DNA from: JBEKLJ01 sp050010255
Lineage (GTDB): Bacteria; Acidobacteriota; Terriglobia; Bryobacterales; Bryobacteraceae
Length of the DNA stretch: 10,246 nt
Assembly: GCA_050010255.1 (NCBI GenBank)
Contig: JBEKLJ010000127.1
Span: forward strand, 1-10,246
Direction of reading: 5' to 3'
The stretch's first letter is position 1; every line of letters begins with the position of its first letter. A program made the translations under genes and the position numbers. Below the pieces are notes generated by a model. It was not told the DNA's origin and searched no databases. It was given only the letters and a program-made list of their open reading frames with translations. Shown in pieces: positions 1-6,348 of the stretch.

Positions 1-455
1 CCGAAGTTGACCACCTCAACCGCGGAGCCAAACGATCTAGCGAGCGCCTTTGACAACTGCGACGGAATCGTGTCGTCGTCACGCGACCCTGTTCCCCACA
101 TCGTGGAACCACCGAACATAAAGACGCGAATGCGCGGGCTGGAAAGAGCCGTCGGGTTCCACGTTCTGCGGAGACCGTTAGCATCGACGTTCACATACTT
201 GCCGGATACTGGCGCGCGTCGCCAGTAAGAATATGACGTCCAGGTCAAGCGCATGTCCCGATCGTGCTCCTTCAAAAAGCCGGCAACGTCGCTTTGGTCG
301 ACAGCGCCGGCCTGGGCGATCTGTCGATCCAACCGATGCTGTTTGTATGTGTCCCAAGCAAACTTAACAGCGGTCGCGGCTGTCTCACATGCCGCGAGAA
401 GCAGGGCAAGAACGAGACAGTTGTAGAGAACCAGTTTCAATGGGCGTTTTATCAT
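1..455 (-). CDS. SGNH/GDSL-type hydrolase, N-terminal part (runs off the left edge)
   Basis: This reading frame is open from an ATG at 455 to the window edge, giving 151 codons with no stop. The N-terminus is basic then hydrophobic and ends in LLAAC (Cys23), which fits a lipoprotein signal; a simple membrane anchor is the alternative. After a linker of about 85 residues comes the SGNH block I: FMFGGST at residues 112-118, with Ser117 the expected nucleophile, followed by MWGTGSRDDDTIPSQL. The last visible residues VVNFG begin the block that usually carries the oxyanion Gly/Asn. Exported SGNH enzymes of this kind usually remove or transfer acyl groups on glycans; the substrate here is unknown. 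AGGAGG lies 14 bases upstream of the ATG, a rather long spacing. It follows another SGNH gene after 110 bases, so the two probably share a transcript. The catalytic Asp/His block lies outside the window. Confidence 0.82.
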   Translation of the reverse strand, partial: MIKRPLKLVLYNCLVLALLLAACETAATAVKFAWDTYKQHRLDRQIAQAGAVDQSDVAGFLKEHDRDMRLTWTSYSYWRRAPVSGKYVNVDANGLRRTWNPTALSSPRIRVFMFGGSTMWGTGSRDDDTIPSQLSKALARSFGSAVEVVNF

Positions 456-565
456 AATAGTGGTGCCGGCCTCCTTGTCCGCTTGGGGGAGCCTGCCCTG
501 ATGCTTCGAGGCATGCGCCAGATCCAATATTAACTGCCACAACCGGTCCCGGGAGACCATGGCGC

Positions 566-1720
566 TCACTGGTCCGATGCCCGGCCGGAATCGACGCGTG
601 ATCCGCTGGCATGGGTCGAAAGGTAGTCGTCAACCGCCCTCGCGGCGATTCTCTGGCCTTCCGCGTTCCAGTGGTAATCATCGATGCTGTACGGCATTGC
701 CCCGCTCCTGACATCATCCATAAGGGCTGGAGTCAAATCGAGATATCCGATCCGGGGAGTAATTGACTCCATGATCCTTCTCATGCGCTCGGGCAGATCG
801 TTAGGGGTGTAGTTTCGCCAAATGGATTCCGGAGGAAAAGTGCAGAAATCGTGAAGTACCCTAAGCTTGTCCGGTGCGTAGACAAAGATCACGTGGCATC
901 CTTGAGCGGCGCAGAAATTGGCGGCAGCCTGCAGGCTGCGGGCGGTCTCGTCCAACCCGGGGAATGTGGTCTTGGGGAGACGGCCGGCGGAAAAGGCGTC
1001 CGCGGAGGTGAAATAGGTGTACAATGTTCCCTTTGCGTTATGCAAGATGCCACGGCCCTTCGCCCCGGGCTGCTTCCCGTGGGGGCGAAGTTGCTTCAAG
1101 ACATTTTTCGTAAAGGAGCGCTCGAAAAACGCAAGCCAAAAGTTCGATACGCGCCGGGTGAGCATCCCATAGTGCTCGGCATCCCCGATGTCCGAGCTTT
1201 CGGAAAACACCCAAATCACGGTCTGCGGGTGCAATGGCAGCCCGTAGCGCCTCAGCACGGCCAGTTCCTGCTGGGGCCCGTAGCCGTTATGGCCAAGGTT
1301 GGCTACCACCTTGCCACCGGCGTTCGTCAGGAGGGACGTCATCAGTTGCGCACCGGGGAAGGGTGCTCCCTCTGTTCCCTCGACGAAGGAATCTCCGAGG
1401 ACCACGGTTTCGGCGCTCATGAGCTCCGTCGCATTGCGAAAGCCGTTCCGGTCGTATCGCCCGTCCCAGTGGTAAACGGTTTGTTCCGACAACGGAATGT
1501 CATATACCTGGGACGCAAACCCGCCCGTGGCCGAGCCGGTCAAACGGGAGTGTGGGCGGTGAACATACACCAGTTCCGGATCGTCAATGTAATTTGAACG
1601 CAGGGGATTCGCGCCGATAATCTTGCGATAGTCCACGACACGAAACAGCGCGGGAAGTTCCAACAGGACTATGGCAGCGGCGCAGGAGCCCAGGACGAGG
1701 AAAAACCGGGAACGCATCAT
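566..1720 (-). CDS. Membrane-anchored SGNH/GDSL-family hydrolase (esterase/acyltransferase-like), complete
   Basis: The protein has 384 residues. A single hydrophobic segment at about 5-26 suggests a signal anchor that places the enzyme outside the cytoplasm. Block I is VVLGDSFVEGTEG (residues 106-118, nucleophile Ser111), the next block is NLGHNGYGPQQE (141-152), and the catalytic Asp/His block is SIDDYHW (345-351, with Asp347 and His350 in DxxH spacing). All three parts of an active SGNH site are therefore present. The likely role is deacylation or acyl transfer on a polysaccharide; the substrate cannot be read from the sequence. ATG at 1720 is preferred over the longer frame from 1774 because it follows TAGGAA at good spacing and avoids overlapping the upstream oxidoreductase, whose stop lies 8 bases before it. 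Tight spacing implies co-transcription with that gene. Its C-terminal 94 residues align without gaps, about half identical by hand, to the broken SGNH remnant at 5943-6348. Confidence 0.88.
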   Translation of the reverse strand: MMRSRFFLVLGSCAAAIVLLELPALFRVVDYRKIIGANPLRSNYIDDPELVYVHRPHSRLTGSATGGFASQVYDIPLSEQTVYHWDGRYDRNGFRNATELMSAETVVLGDSFVEGTEGAPFPGAQLMTSLLTNAGGKVVANLGHNGYGPQQELAVLRRYGLPLHPQTVIWVFSESSDIGDAEHYGMLTRRVSNFWLAFFERSFTKNVLKQLRPHGKQPGAKGRGILHNAKGTLYTYFTSADAFSAGRLPKTTFPGLDETARSLQAAANFCAAQGCHVIFVYAPDKLRVLHDFCTFPPESIWRNYTPNDLPERMRRIMESITPRIGYLDLTPALMDDVRSGAMPYSIDDYHWNAEGQRIAARAVDDYLSTHASGSRVDSGRASDQ

Positions 1721-1728
1721 CCGTGTTC

Positions 1729-3189
1729 CTAGCAGCCCTCGCCCGCATGAGAATGAACGGCGCAGCGGGGACACGCACCTTGAACGGGGGGTTCCTGTGC
1801 GCCGGTTCGCACGTCAACCGGAACGATGTATGGCGCGCGGTATTCCCGGGTTAAGTAGGCGTTCGCCAGCGCATCGCTCCCGTCGCATTGCAACTCGCGC
1901 TTCAGCCGATAGCTGGCGTTGGCCAGATGGACCAGATTCGCCGACGCAACGCCGGCCGCCACGTCCGAGTTCAGATCCTTGTAATTGCGGCTGCGGACCG
2001 CGGTCAGGAAGTTCTCCATATTGGGAGTGGCATCGCGCAAAGCCTCGTTTTTCGCGGCAGACTTCTCGTCCAGGACCTTTTCGGAACGCGGCCCCCTGTA
2101 GACCTGGAAACCTCCTCCGTTCAGGGCCATCCATCCTTCGCTGCCGTAGAAAAGATTGCCGATAACGTAGCCGCCCTGTACGCGCCCCAGCCGGCCCAGG
2201 AAGTTCCGCAACCTGGGGCTTAAGTCGCGGACATAGGTGTCGGATCCCAGTCCACCTTCGCCGCCGGTGCTCAGGCCGCGGACTTCAAACTCGATTTCGG
2301 CATCGCCATAATCGATCGTCGCATTCTGCGTGTTGGGTGTTTCCTGATCGTCGTCGAATATGTACTTGCCGCCGCTGGACACGACTCGTTCCGGCATGCC
2401 TTCCCTTCCGAGGCCCCAACGCGCGATATCCATCTCGTGGATGCCCTGGTTGCCGATATCGCCGTTTCCGGTGTCCCAGAAAAAGTTCCAGTTGTAGCGG
2501 TAGCGTAATTCGTTGTAGGGACGCATGGGGGCGGGCCCGAGGAACTCGTCCCAATCGAGTCCAGAGGGAGTGGGCTCGTCCGCTTTGTGGCCTATCGATG
2601 GGCGCCACTTGTAGCAAAGCCCCCTCGCCAGGTAGACCTTTCCAATGACGCCGCCGTGTAGCAGATCCATCGCCTTCATGATGTGCGGCATGCTGCGGCT
2701 CTGCGCGCCGACCTGGACCATGCGGTTGTACGCGCGCGCGGCCTCAATCATCTTCTGGCCTTCAAACGGGTTGTGGCACGCTGGCTTTTCCACATACACG
2801 TCCTTGCCCGCCTGGCAAGCCCAAATAGTCGCCAGCGCATGCCAATGGTTTGGAAGCGGCATGGCCACGGCCTGAACGTCTTTGTCGTCGAAGACCTGAC
2901 GCAGGTCTTGATAGCCCTTCGGCTCCTTGCCGGTTTCGCGCTTTACTTTGGCTTGTCCCCGCGCCAGAGCTTCCCGGCTGACGTCGCATACCGCGACGAT
3001 ACGCGAGTCGGGAAGTCCGCTCCAACTCGTCAGGTGTACCTGGCCGCGCAGTCCCAGCCCAATCACCGCGACATTGACCTTGTCGCCTGAGCCGCGCAGC
3101 TTGGCGGAGTCCACGGACCGGCAAGCGGTGGACGCCATGATCGCGCCGGCGGCCAAGGAACAAAATGCTCGCCTGGTGGGCTCCGGCAT
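1729..3189 (-). CDS. Exported Gfo/Idh/MocA-family oxidoreductase (Tat lipoprotein)
   Basis: This is a 486-residue NAD(P)-dependent sugar or inositol dehydrogenase-like protein. The N-terminus reads TRRAFCSLAAGAIMASTAC: a twin-arginine motif followed by a lipobox-like STAC with Cys23, so it is probably folded and loaded with cofactor in the cytoplasm, exported by Tat and lipidated. The Rossmann motif is VIGLGLRG (42-49), NHWHA sits at 114-118, the family EKP motif at 134-136, and GNGDIGNQGIHEMDIARW in the C-terminal catalytic domain. Family members commonly end near a sequence like YRAPYIVPVDV; here about 26 more residues follow, containing three Cys and two His. The substrate is not identifiable, and some Tat-exported relatives are known or suspected glycoside-processing enzymes. 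The ATG at 3189 has GAAAGG upstream. A candidate promoter lies just before it and the SGNH gene follows 8 bases after its stop. Confidence 0.9.
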   Translation of the reverse strand: MPEPTRRAFCSLAAGAIMASTACRSVDSAKLRGSGDKVNVAVIGLGLRGQVHLTSWSGLPDSRIVAVCDVSREALARGQAKVKRETGKEPKGYQDLRQVFDDKDVQAVAMPLPNHWHALATIWACQAGKDVYVEKPACHNPFEGQKMIEAARAYNRMVQVGAQSRSMPHIMKAMDLLHGGVIGKVYLARGLCYKWRPSIGHKADEPTPSGLDWDEFLGPAPMRPYNELRYRYNWNFFWDTGNGDIGNQGIHEMDIARWGLGREGMPERVVSSGGKYIFDDDQETPNTQNATIDYGDAEIEFEVRGLSTGGEGGLGSDTYVRDLSPRLRNFLGRLGRVQGGYVIGNLFYGSEGWMALNGGGFQVYRGPRSEKVLDEKSAAKNEALRDATPNMENFLTAVRSRNYKDLNSDVAAGVASANLVHLANASYRLKRELQCDGSDALANAYLTREYRAPYIVPVDVRTGAQEPPVQGACPRCAVHSHAGEGC

Positions 3190-3214
3190 AGACTAGCGCC
3201 TTTCGAAGGAGTTT

Positions 3215-3243
3215 ACCATAGCGCCGGCTTGGGCCGCAACCAA
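3215..3243 (-). promoter_or_regulatory. Candidate sigma70-type promoter for the oxidoreductase-SGNH genes
   Basis: On the minus strand TTGGTT (3243-3238) is followed after 17 bases by TATGGT (3220-3215). Spacing is ideal and the match is 3 of 6 for -35 and 4 of 6 for -10. The predicted start of transcription near 3208 leaves about 19 bases before the oxidoreductase ATG. It sits in the only large gap inside the minus-strand gene run, which supports a second transcription unit. The match is modest, so this is a suggestion only. Confidence 0.33.
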
Positions 3244-3280
3244 GAGCGACACTCGGGCTGCATGCTATGATCCCCCGTCT

Positions 3281-3403
3281 ATGTCCCGGCTCACGACAGT
3301 CGCCTGCGTAACGCTCCTGACGGTTGCAGCAATTCCCGATCGTCAAGACAACCGACCCGAGGACGAGAAGGCAACCGGCGGACAGTTTCCGATCTCGGCA
3401 TAA
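3281..3403 (+). CDS. Possible 40-codon secreted peptide, or 5' stub of a lost gene
   Basis: A plus-strand ATG opens a 40-codon frame ending at TAA 3401-3403, one base before the convergent end of the carbamoyltransferase gene. The first 18 residues (MSRLTTVACVTLLTVAAI) look like a signal peptide or membrane segment; the rest is hydrophilic and rich in Asp, Glu, Arg and Pro. TATGAT at 3266-3271 lies ten bases upstream, a good -10 box that would give a nearly leaderless message, but no convincing -35 or Shine-Dalgarno is visible. Third positions are about two-thirds G or C, compatible with coding. No family is recognised. It may instead be the surviving 5' end of a longer secreted-protein gene cut off when the neighbouring genes arrived, or a chance frame. 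Confidence 0.33.
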   Translation: MSRLTTVACVTLLTVAAIPDRQDNRPEDEKATGGQFPISA

Positions 3404-3404
3404 G

Positions 3405-5240
3405 TCAATCCAGCTCGAAATCATGCCGGTAGTCGCGCTGGAAGGCCTGGTCCTGTTCCTCCTTGCGGAGGAAGCAGTTTTCGACTACCAGGACTTCCAT
3501 CTCGGTTCCCATGAAGCAGCGGAAAGCATCCTCCGGGGTACAGACGATGGGCTCGCCTCGAATGTTGAAACTGGTGTTCACAATGACCGGGCAGCCGGTT
3601 CGCGCCTTGAATGCAGAAATCAGCGCGTGATAACGCGGGTTGGTCTCGGCATGGACCGTCTGAATGCGCGCGGAGTAATCCACATGCGTCACCGCCGGGA
3701 TCTTGCTGCGGGGCACATTGAGTTTTTCGATGCCGAAGAGCTTCTGTTCTTCCGCGGTCATGGGGATGCGGCGGCGCGCCTGGACGCCTCCGACCAGCAG
3801 CATGTACGGGCTGTCGCCGTCCAGTTCGAACCAGTCCCGGACGTCTTCGCGCAGCACCGAAGGAGCGAAAGGCCGGAACGATTCGCGGTATTTCACCTTG
3901 AGATTCAAAATCGACTGCATCGCGCGAGATCGCGCGTCGCCCAGGATGGATCGGTTGCCGAGCGCCCGGGGCCCAAACTCCATCCGCCCTTGAAACCAGC
4001 CCACAGCCTTGCCCGCTACCAACGCCGTGACGGCGTGTTCCACCAGTTCGGAGTCTCCGTAGGTTGTGAACTTAGCCCCGACGTTGGTTAGGCGGCGCTC
4101 GGCCTCATCGGGCGTGAAGGACGGCCCCAGGTACCCGCCCTTCATCCCGTCCAACGGACCGGCGGGATGCCGCGGTTGACCTTTATGGATGTGGTATGCC
4201 GCCAGCGCCGCGCCCACTGCACCTCCCGCATCGCCCGCCGCCGGTTGGATCCACAGGTTCTCAAACCTCCCGGTCCGCAACACTTTGCCGTTGGCCACAC
4301 AATTGAGCCCCACCCCCCCGGCAATACAGAGATTGCGCGCGCCGGTCTCCGCTGCCAGCGAACTGGTCATCCGCAAAACCGTTTCTTCCAGCGCCGCCTG
4401 CACCGACGCCGCCAGGTCCATGTGACGCTGCGTCAGCGGTTCTTCGGGCTTGCGCGGAGGTCCGCCGAAAAGCTCTGCGAACCGCGCGTTCGTCATCGTC
4501 AGGCCCGTGCAGTAATCGAAGTACTCCAGATTCAAACGGAACGACCCGTCTGGCTTCAGGTGGAGCAAGTGATCGAAAATCGTCTGCGCATATCGCGGCT
4601 CGCCGTAGGGCGCCAGACCCATCACTTTGTACTCGCCGGAATTGACCTTGAAGCCGGTGTAGTAGGTGAATGCCGAATACAACAACCCGAGCGAATGCGG
4701 GTAGTGGATTTCACGGATGATTCTAAGCTGATTTCCGCTGCCTAGCGCAACCGACGTCGTGGTCCACTCGCCCACGCCGTCCATAGTGAGCACCAAGGCC
4801 TCCTCAAACGGCGACGGGAAAAATGCGCTTGCGGCGTGGCTCTGGTGATGTTCCGCGAAAAGCAGGCGGCTGGCCCAGCCGCCGTCCGGCCAGATTCTCT
4901 CCAGTTCCCGGCAGAGAAGGTCTTTTTGGAACAACTTCTCGCGAATCCACAGAGGGAGCGCCATCTGGAACGACCGCAGCCCGCGCGGCGCCAGCGCAAG
5001 GTAGTTTTCCAGAAGCCGCTCGAATTTAAGAAACGGCTTTTCGTAAAAGACGGCGGCATCAAGTTCGTTCTGCTTCAGACCCGCCGATTCCAGACAGTAA
5101 CGAACCGCGTGAGCCGGAAACCGGGAATCGTGCTTCTTGCGGGTAAAGCGCTCCTCCTGCGCGGCGGCCACGATCTCCCCGTCCCGAATGAGAGCGGCGG
5201 CGCTGTCGTGGTAGAAAGCGGAGATTCCGAGAATCCACAC
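3405..5240 (-). CDS. O-carbamoyltransferase, NodU/CmcH (SxtI/TobZ-like) family
   Basis: This cytoplasmic enzyme makes carbamoyl-adenylate from carbamoyl phosphate and ATP and passes the carbamoyl group to a hydroxyl, here probably on a sugar. Two domains are clear. The Kae1-like N-terminal domain starts WILGISAFYHDSAAAL and contains EERFTRKKHD, the metal-type HHQSH motif (residues 131-135), LTMDGVGEW and GGVGLNCVANGK. The C-terminal domain contains MEFGPRALGNRSILGDAR, SFRPFAPSVL and VNTSFNIRGEPIVCTPEDAF. Length (611 residues) and motif order are normal and intact. The start is read as GTG at 5240, giving the family-typical MWILGIS, with GAGAG eight bases upstream. A TTG at 5249 would add three residues but leaves no space for a ribosome site. 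It begins 12 bases after the DUF5989 gene, so coupling is likely. The acceptor is not determinable. Confidence 0.96.
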   Translation of the reverse strand: MWILGISAFYHDSAAALIRDGEIVAAAQEERFTRKKHDSRFPAHAVRYCLESAGLKQNELDAAVFYEKPFLKFERLLENYLALAPRGLRSFQMALPLWIREKLFQKDLLCRELERIWPDGGWASRLLFAEHHQSHAASAFFPSPFEEALVLTMDGVGEWTTTSVALGSGNQLRIIREIHYPHSLGLLYSAFTYYTGFKVNSGEYKVMGLAPYGEPRYAQTIFDHLLHLKPDGSFRLNLEYFDYCTGLTMTNARFAELFGGPPRKPEEPLTQRHMDLAASVQAALEETVLRMTSSLAAETGARNLCIAGGVGLNCVANGKVLRTGRFENLWIQPAAGDAGGAVGAALAAYHIHKGQPRHPAGPLDGMKGGYLGPSFTPDEAERRLTNVGAKFTTYGDSELVEHAVTALVAGKAVGWFQGRMEFGPRALGNRSILGDARSRAMQSILNLKVKYRESFRPFAPSVLREDVRDWFELDGDSPYMLLVGGVQARRRIPMTAEEQKLFGIEKLNVPRSKIPAVTHVDYSARIQTVHAETNPRYHALISAFKARTGCPVIVNTSFNIRGEPIVCTPEDAFRCFMGTEMEVLVVENCFLRKEEQDQAFQRDYRHDFELD

Positions 5241-5252
5241 CGGTGGCAACTC

Positions 5253-5402
5253 TCAGAAGAGAGTATAAATGAACGGCGCCAGCGCGCTGCTCTCCGCCAG
5301 GATCAGGAGCACCCCGAAGATCAGGATCATGGTCAACAGAGGCAGCAGCCAGAACTTCTTCCGGACGCCCAGGTATTTCCAGAGTTCGGCTACGAAAGAC
5401 AT
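5253..5402 (-). CDS. DUF5989 / SxtK-like small membrane protein
   Basis: A 49-residue protein reading MSFVAELWKYLGVRKKFWLL, then one hydrophobic span (about residues 18-36), then ESSALAPFIYTLF. The ELW-x-(Y/F)-L-x-x-(R)KKFWLLP start and the APFIYTLF end are the hallmarks of the DUF5989 family, found beside carbamoyltransferases; SxtK in saxitoxin operons is the named counterpart. Its biochemical role is not established. The short basic N-terminus would face the cytoplasm, consistent with an anchor or scaffold for the soluble carbamoyltransferase (inference). ATG at 5402 is chosen over an upstream in-frame start at 5468 because it follows AAGGGAAAGG closely, matches the family start and does not overlap the SxtJ-like gene. 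It lies 11 bases after that gene and 12 before the carbamoyltransferase. Confidence 0.92.
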   Translation of the reverse strand: MSFVAELWKYLGVRKKFWLLPLLTMILIFGVLLILAESSALAPFIYTLF

Positions 5403-5413
5403 ATCCTTTCCCT

Positions 5414-5836
5414 TCAGAATTGATTCCTCATGTCGGACAGATCCTCGGCGGCATTGCGCTGTATCCAATAGGTCTGCGCGTTCTGGTCTCTAGCGAGGTG
5501 CAGAAGGTCCCTGCCCATCCAGCGAAGAACGGCCGCTGTGGGCGTGAAGACCAGGTAAAAGAGGATCCCCGTTACGATTGGGTTCAGGACCCGGCCCAGG
5601 AGGATGCCACACTTGGTCCACATACGGTTTGGCGCGTGCAGCAGCGTGGGCCGGGCCAGTGTAGCCAGAAGGAGCGCCCCGCTCAAGACCAGGCACCAGA
5701 GGCGCACGGGGCCGCGATGACGCAGTGGCCACAAACCCAAGAGTAGAAAGACCGCGGTGAAAACTCCCCCGAAGTTGCGGTCCGACGGTCCACGCCCGTG
5801 GATCTCTCGCCCATAGTCCTCGTGTGCAGCGCTCAT
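5414..5836 (-). CDS. SxtJ-like membrane protein
   Basis: A 140-residue protein with a short polar N-terminus (GPSDRNFGGVF), a hydrophobic pair at about 24-36 and 47-61, a basic stretch, and a third hydrophobic span at about 84-104 (GRVLNPIVTGILFYLVFTPT). A cytoplasmic-type tail follows with TYWIQR and the terminal MRNQF, which resembles the conserved ending of the SxtJ family. SxtJ is encoded next to the carbamoyltransferase SxtI and SxtK in saxitoxin clusters and, more widely, beside carbamoyltransferases in glycan loci; its function is unknown. A role in bringing the enzyme to a membrane-bound substrate is inference. ATG at 5836 gives the family-like start; the longer frame to 5986 would overlap the SGNH remnant and adds unrelated residues. 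No strong ribosome site is visible (GGCGGAA is the best candidate). Confidence 0.88.
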   Translation of the reverse strand: MSAAHEDYGREIHGRGPSDRNFGGVFTAVFLLLGLWPLRHRGPVRLWCLVLSGALLLATLARPTLLHAPNRMWTKCGILLGRVLNPIVTGILFYLVFTPTAAVLRWMGRDLLHLARDQNAQTYWIQRNAAEDLSDMRNQF

Positions 5837-5942
5837 CGGGATTCCGCCCGGTTCCGAACCGCCTCTTCCACTTTCACTAAGCCTATCCAGTGTCCAAACT
5901 ACCACGTCCGGTTCCGTAGCACCAGCCAGATGAAATCGGGTG

Positions 5943-6348
5943 TTAAGGGTGTGCAGCGAGGTAAGCATGGATCGCCTCGGCGGCAATCCTGTACCCCTCC
6001 GGGGACCAGTGAACGTCGTCGGAACAGTAGGGCAGCACGCCGTCTTTGGCGGCTGCCGCTAGAGCGGCTGTCAGATCCACGTAGTCAATCCTGGGAGAAA
6101 TCGATCCCTCCGCTCTTCGCAGACGTTCCGGCAGGTCGCTCACGGCCCAGCGACGGCATTCTGAGTCCGGAGCGTATTGGCAGAGATCGTGGCAGACCCT
6201 GAACTTGTCGGGCGCAAAGACCAAGAGAAAGCGAGCCCCCTGGTAATTTGCCGGAGTGGCCGCGGCTCTCTTCGCCGGGGTTCAGGCTCATACGATTGTC
6301 GTGCAAAGTCCTTGTTCCGGCGGGCCGGCCTGTGTAACGCGTGAGAGG
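5943..6348 (-). pseudogene. SGNH-hydrolase remnant: C-terminal fragment, N-terminal half lost, frameshifted
   Basis: Positions 6224-5943 encode a clear SGNH C-terminus (VFAPDKFRVCHD, SDLPERLRR, DDVHWSPEGYRIAAEA). Over 94 residues it aligns without gaps to the C-terminus of the intact SGNH protein at 566-1720, with about 48 identities counted by hand. The Asp/His DxxH block is kept (SDDVHW), but there is no GDS nucleophile block and no plausible start. Upstream, this frame continues as RAAATPANYQGARFLL and reaches a TGA at 6284-6282. The likely continuation, MSLNPGEESR, lies in another frame, so one indel is needed near 6262-6270. The upstream portion is in the same frame as the glycosyltransferase, separated only by its TAG at 6351-6349. 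The gene appears to have lost its 5' half by deletion and then drifted. A sequencing error could explain the frameshift but not the missing half. A translated short C-terminal protein is less likely. Confidence 0.75.

Noticed and set aside
851..1597. Plus-strand 248-codon open frame
   Set aside because: It is antisense to the intact SGNH gene, whose catalytic blocks are all on the minus strand; its translation shows no recognisable domain.
3190..3404. Intrinsic terminator after the carbamoyltransferase
   Set aside because: No stable hairpin followed by a T-run was found in either direction in this gap.
3324..4091. Plus-strand 255-codon open frame
   Set aside because: It is antisense to the conserved C-terminal domain of the carbamoyltransferase and reads as an arbitrary Arg/His-rich shadow typical of high-GC DNA.
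3405..5836. Saxitoxin biosynthesis cluster
   Set aside because: Only the I/J/K-like trio is present; no SxtA-type polyketide synthase-like gene, amidinotransferase or other toxin-pathway gene is in the window, and the surroundings are glycan genes.
5837..5986. N-terminal extension of the SxtJ-like gene to a start at 5986
   Set aside because: The extra 50 residues overlap the SGNH remnant in another frame and lie outside the family-like region; ATG at 5836 fits better.
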